8,657 bases of DNA from assembly GCA_964617765.1 (NCBI GenBank), contig CAZTZY010000106.1, positions 1-8,657 on the forward strand, written 5' to 3'. A model generated the notes under the pieces. It did not search any database. It saw only the letters and a program-made list of their open reading frames with translations, and was not told the DNA's origin. Below, in pieces: positions 6,735 to 8,657 of the stretch. Made by a program: the position numbers and the translations under genes. The stretch's first letter is position 1. The number at the start of each line of letters is the position of its first letter. The DNA is from CAZTZY01 sp964617765. Lineage in GTDB: Bacteria > Pseudomonadota > Gammaproteobacteria > Pseudomonadales > DT-91.

Positions 6735-8573
6735 ATGAATCTTCATAAATCAGCATCCCTGTATATTTTTTTCTTCTATGCATTATTGCATGGCTGTATT
6801 TTCACGCTTAACAATTATGCCACTGATGATTATATGCAAAATGTTTATGCCACCGGTTCAAGTGAACTTGAGGCGGTGGGATTGCTCGATGGAATCAAAG
6901 TCAGGGATTTCAATTTTTTTGTTAATAACCAGTTTAACTTTTTTGATCCCCAATTGGGCAATGACATTGCCATGCGCAATTATGGTGCTTTGCCTTGGTG
7001 GACAAAGGAGCAGGCCATGCTGCACCTTTGGCGTCCAGTTAGTTCATTGACGCATTGGCTGGATTATCAACTTTGGCCTCAATCAAAACGTATGATGCAA
7101 AGCCAGAATGGTGTCTGGATGTTTGCCAGCTTTTTGTTGGTTTCCCTGTTATTTAAAAAGATCTTGCCATCGTCATCGGTATTTGTATTTGCCCTGCTGG
7201 TTTATGGCCTTGATGTGAGTATGGCTCCTGTTGTTGGCTGGATTGCTGCGCGTAACAGCCTCCTGGTTATCTGTTTCCTGGTATTAACGTTATATTTTTT
7301 CCATCATTCATTTTTGCGCCCAAAGGTTTATGGTCTTGCGCTGTTATTTTTTGCTTTGGCATTACTGAGTGCGGAAGCTGGTATTGTAGTTGCGGCTTAT
7401 CTTGGAGCCTATGTTCTGTTTTTCCCGGTCTCGACATTCCAGCGAAAGTTGTTACGGGTAATGCCATTCCTGGTGGCCATTATTCTCTGGCGATGGTTTT
7501 ATCATGCGCATGGATTCGGGGCTTTCAATATAGGTCAATATATTGATCCTGTGCGTTCGCCGATGACTTTTCTGGAGCAGGCCTTACGCCAATTCCCTTT
7601 GTTGTTTATCGAAATGGTGACAGGAGTTGATGCGGTCGAAGTTATAACGCCTGTACAATATCTTGATATTGTTCGTGTTTCAGGCTGGTTATTATTTCTG
7701 GTATTTTTGACAGTATCGCTTGGGTATTACAAAAGCCAAAAGCAGGTCGCGTTCTGGTTTTTTTCTGCCATTTTTTCTTTGCTGCCCGGTTTAATGACAT
7801 ACTCCAGTGATCCCAGAGTGGTTATCTATGCGCATATTGCGTTTTCTGCATTGATTGCGCTGATAGTTGTTGATGTTTGGCAAAAGTACGTATTATCACC
7901 AGGCATCGTCACAAGGCTGAGTTTGCTGGTTGTTTCCCCTTTTGTGTTACTGCACATTTTTGTGCAGTTTGTTGCCATATTGCTGATGAATTATGCGGTG
8001 CTTATGACAAATTTATTAAAGCCGGAAGCGCAATATGCAGAGTTATATGGTTTTGAAAAGCTGGTCAAATCTAACGATCATGTCGTGTTATTCAATCATC
8101 GGGATGTATTTCGGTTGATGTATTATCCATATATTGCCAAGCTTGAAAATTTCCCGTTGCCAAAGACATTAAGGCAAATGAATACTGCACAAACGGCGAT
8201 CAGGGTTAAAAAATTAAGCGAAGTGAATTATGCGATTATGTCGGAGGGTGGATTTATTTTTCATCCGAACGATATAAAGTCATTGGGTGAATTACAACAG
8301 CAGCAATCAGCCTTTGCCGGACATACCATTAAATATTCTACATTCTTCCATGACGGTAATTACAATTTTAGTGCGGGGCAGGAAAAAACATTGCCAGAAA
8401 TGGATATAAGAATTACTGAAGTTGATAAAAATCATCGTCCTATGGTAGTGGAAATGCGACTACATAAGGGCCAAACGTATCGATTAATATATTGGGATTG
8501 GCCAAGCCATACCTATAAATACCTGCCGGAAATGAAAGTGGATGAAGTTTTCGTCATTGGCGGGCCAGAATAG
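6735..8573 (+). CDS. Polytopic membrane protein, GT-C glycosyltransferase-like (paralog B)
   Basis: This 612-residue protein is a diverged paralog of the 3260-5122 product, with the same motifs about ten residues earlier: DDY (31-33), GLLDGI (49-54), QFNFFDP (66-72), LPWW (86-89), WRP (99-101), DYQLWP (110-115), WIAARN (169-174), LSAEA (211-215), AYLGAY (221-226), YIDPVRSP (269-276), SLLPGL (348-353) and DPRV (359-362). Topology is one N-terminal helix, a long extracytoplasmic loop, about ten more helices to residue 426, then a soluble domain (about 430-612) whose end (LPEMDI, YRLIYWDW, FVIGG) parallels A. The position of His132 in A is Gln122 here, so specificity or activity may differ. A GT-C sugar transfer role at the periplasmic face is inferred by analogy with TMTC/DUF1736-like proteins; an inactive or auxiliary paralog is possible. 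The ATG at 6735 has only a weak upstream purine stretch (GATGTGA). It starts 67 nt after the ligase-like gene, probably in one transcript. Confidence 0.85.
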   Translation: MNLHKSASLYIFFFYALLHGCIFTLNNYATDDYMQNVYATGSSELEAVGLLDGIKVRDFNFFVNNQFNFFDPQLGNDIAMRNYGALPWWTKEQAMLHLWRPVSSLTHWLDYQLWPQSKRMMQSQNGVWMFASFLLVSLLFKKILPSSSVFVFALLVYGLDVSMAPVVGWIAARNSLLVICFLVLTLYFFHHSFLRPKVYGLALLFFALALLSAEAGIVVAAYLGAYVLFFPVSTFQRKLLRVMPFLVAIILWRWFYHAHGFGAFNIGQYIDPVRSPMTFLEQALRQFPLLFIEMVTGVDAVEVITPVQYLDIVRVSGWLLFLVFLTVSLGYYKSQKQVAFWFFSAIFSLLPGLMTYSSDPRVVIYAHIAFSALIALIVVDVWQKYVLSPGIVTRLSLLVVSPFVLLHIFVQFVAILLMNYAVLMTNLLKPEAQYAELYGFEKLVKSNDHVVLFNHRDVFRLMYYPYIAKLENFPLPKTLRQMNTAQTAIRVKKLSEVNYAIMSEGGFIFHPNDIKSLGELQQQQSAFAGHTIKYSTFFHDGNYNFSAGQEKTLPEMDIRITEVDKNHRPMVVEMRLHKGQTYRLIYWDWPSHTYKYLPEMKVDEVFVIGGPE

Positions 8574-8611
8574 CGATCTTTCTTTGGGTGTAATCCGGTA
8601 AAAAATTCGCG

Positions 8612-8657
8612 CTAGCCGCCAACAATCGGTAAAATGGGCATCACTTTTAGATTCCAG
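8612..8657 (-). CDS. Possible C-terminal tail of a convergent gene (very tentative)
   Basis: On the minus strand, a frame open from the right edge reads WNLKVMPILPIVGG and then stops with TAG (complement of 8612-8614). If real, it would be the end of a gene that enters from the right and converges on paralog B, with 38 nt between the stops. Fourteen codons are too few to identify a family or to exclude chance, and no convincing terminator lies in the 38-nt gap. Confidence 0.15.
   Translation of the reverse strand, partial: WNLKVMPILPIVGG

Noticed and set aside
8590..8625. Minus-strand terminator (weak GCG/CGC stem before six T at 8605-8600)
   Set aside because: The stem is only 3 bp plus 2 bp beyond a mismatch and overlaps the putative stop codon.
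1..8657. TPP riboswitch, tRNA, rRNA, CRISPR array, insertion sequence or attachment site
   Set aside because: I saw no pattern for any of them; the riboswitch would be expected upstream of the first thi gene, outside the window.

Overview
The window reads as a chromosomal segment of a gammaproteobacterium-like Gram-negative bacterium. The ThiE domain is strikingly similar to the enterobacterial type, while ThiG is of the variant usually found beside ThiO. I do not name a genus. All supported genes lie on the plus strand.

Left part (1-3258): the distal end of a thiamine (vitamin B1) biosynthesis operon, in the order thiO (5' end cut by the window edge), thiS, thiG, and a fused thiD-thiE gene. 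The genes overlap or nearly touch (ATGA overlap thiO/thiS, 3 nt thiS/thiG, 2 nt thiG/thiDE), so they are very probably co-transcribed and translationally coupled. ThiO oxidises glycine to dehydroglycine, ThiS carries sulfur on its Gly-Gly tail, ThiG builds the thiazole phosphate, the ThiD half makes HMP-PP, and the ThiE half joins the two into thiamine phosphate. The operon promoter, any TPP riboswitch and a possible thiC would lie beyond the left edge; none is visible here.

Right part (3260-8573): three polytopic inner-membrane proteins. Two (620 aa and 612 aa) are clear diverged paralogs. Each has an N-terminal TM helix, a large extracytoplasmic loop with DDY, QFNFFDP, LPWW and RP motifs, about 10 further TM helices, and a C-terminal soluble domain of about 180-190 residues. 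Their motif series resembles the GT-C fold glycosyltransferases of the bacterial TMTC/DUF1736-like group, without the TPR domain. Between them lies a 454-aa protein of the O-antigen ligase / Wzy / PglL-type family (Wzy_C domain). The trio is a plausible, uncharacterised surface-glycan or protein-glycosylation module; its substrate cannot be read from the sequence.

The first GT-C-like gene begins 1 nt after the thiDE stop codon, so a thiamine operon appears to run straight into an envelope-glycan gene. A 180-nt gap before the ligase gene holds two inverted repeats and is the likeliest place for independent regulation. The last 84 nt hold no supported gene; a 14-codon open frame on the minus strand might be the end of a convergent gene.
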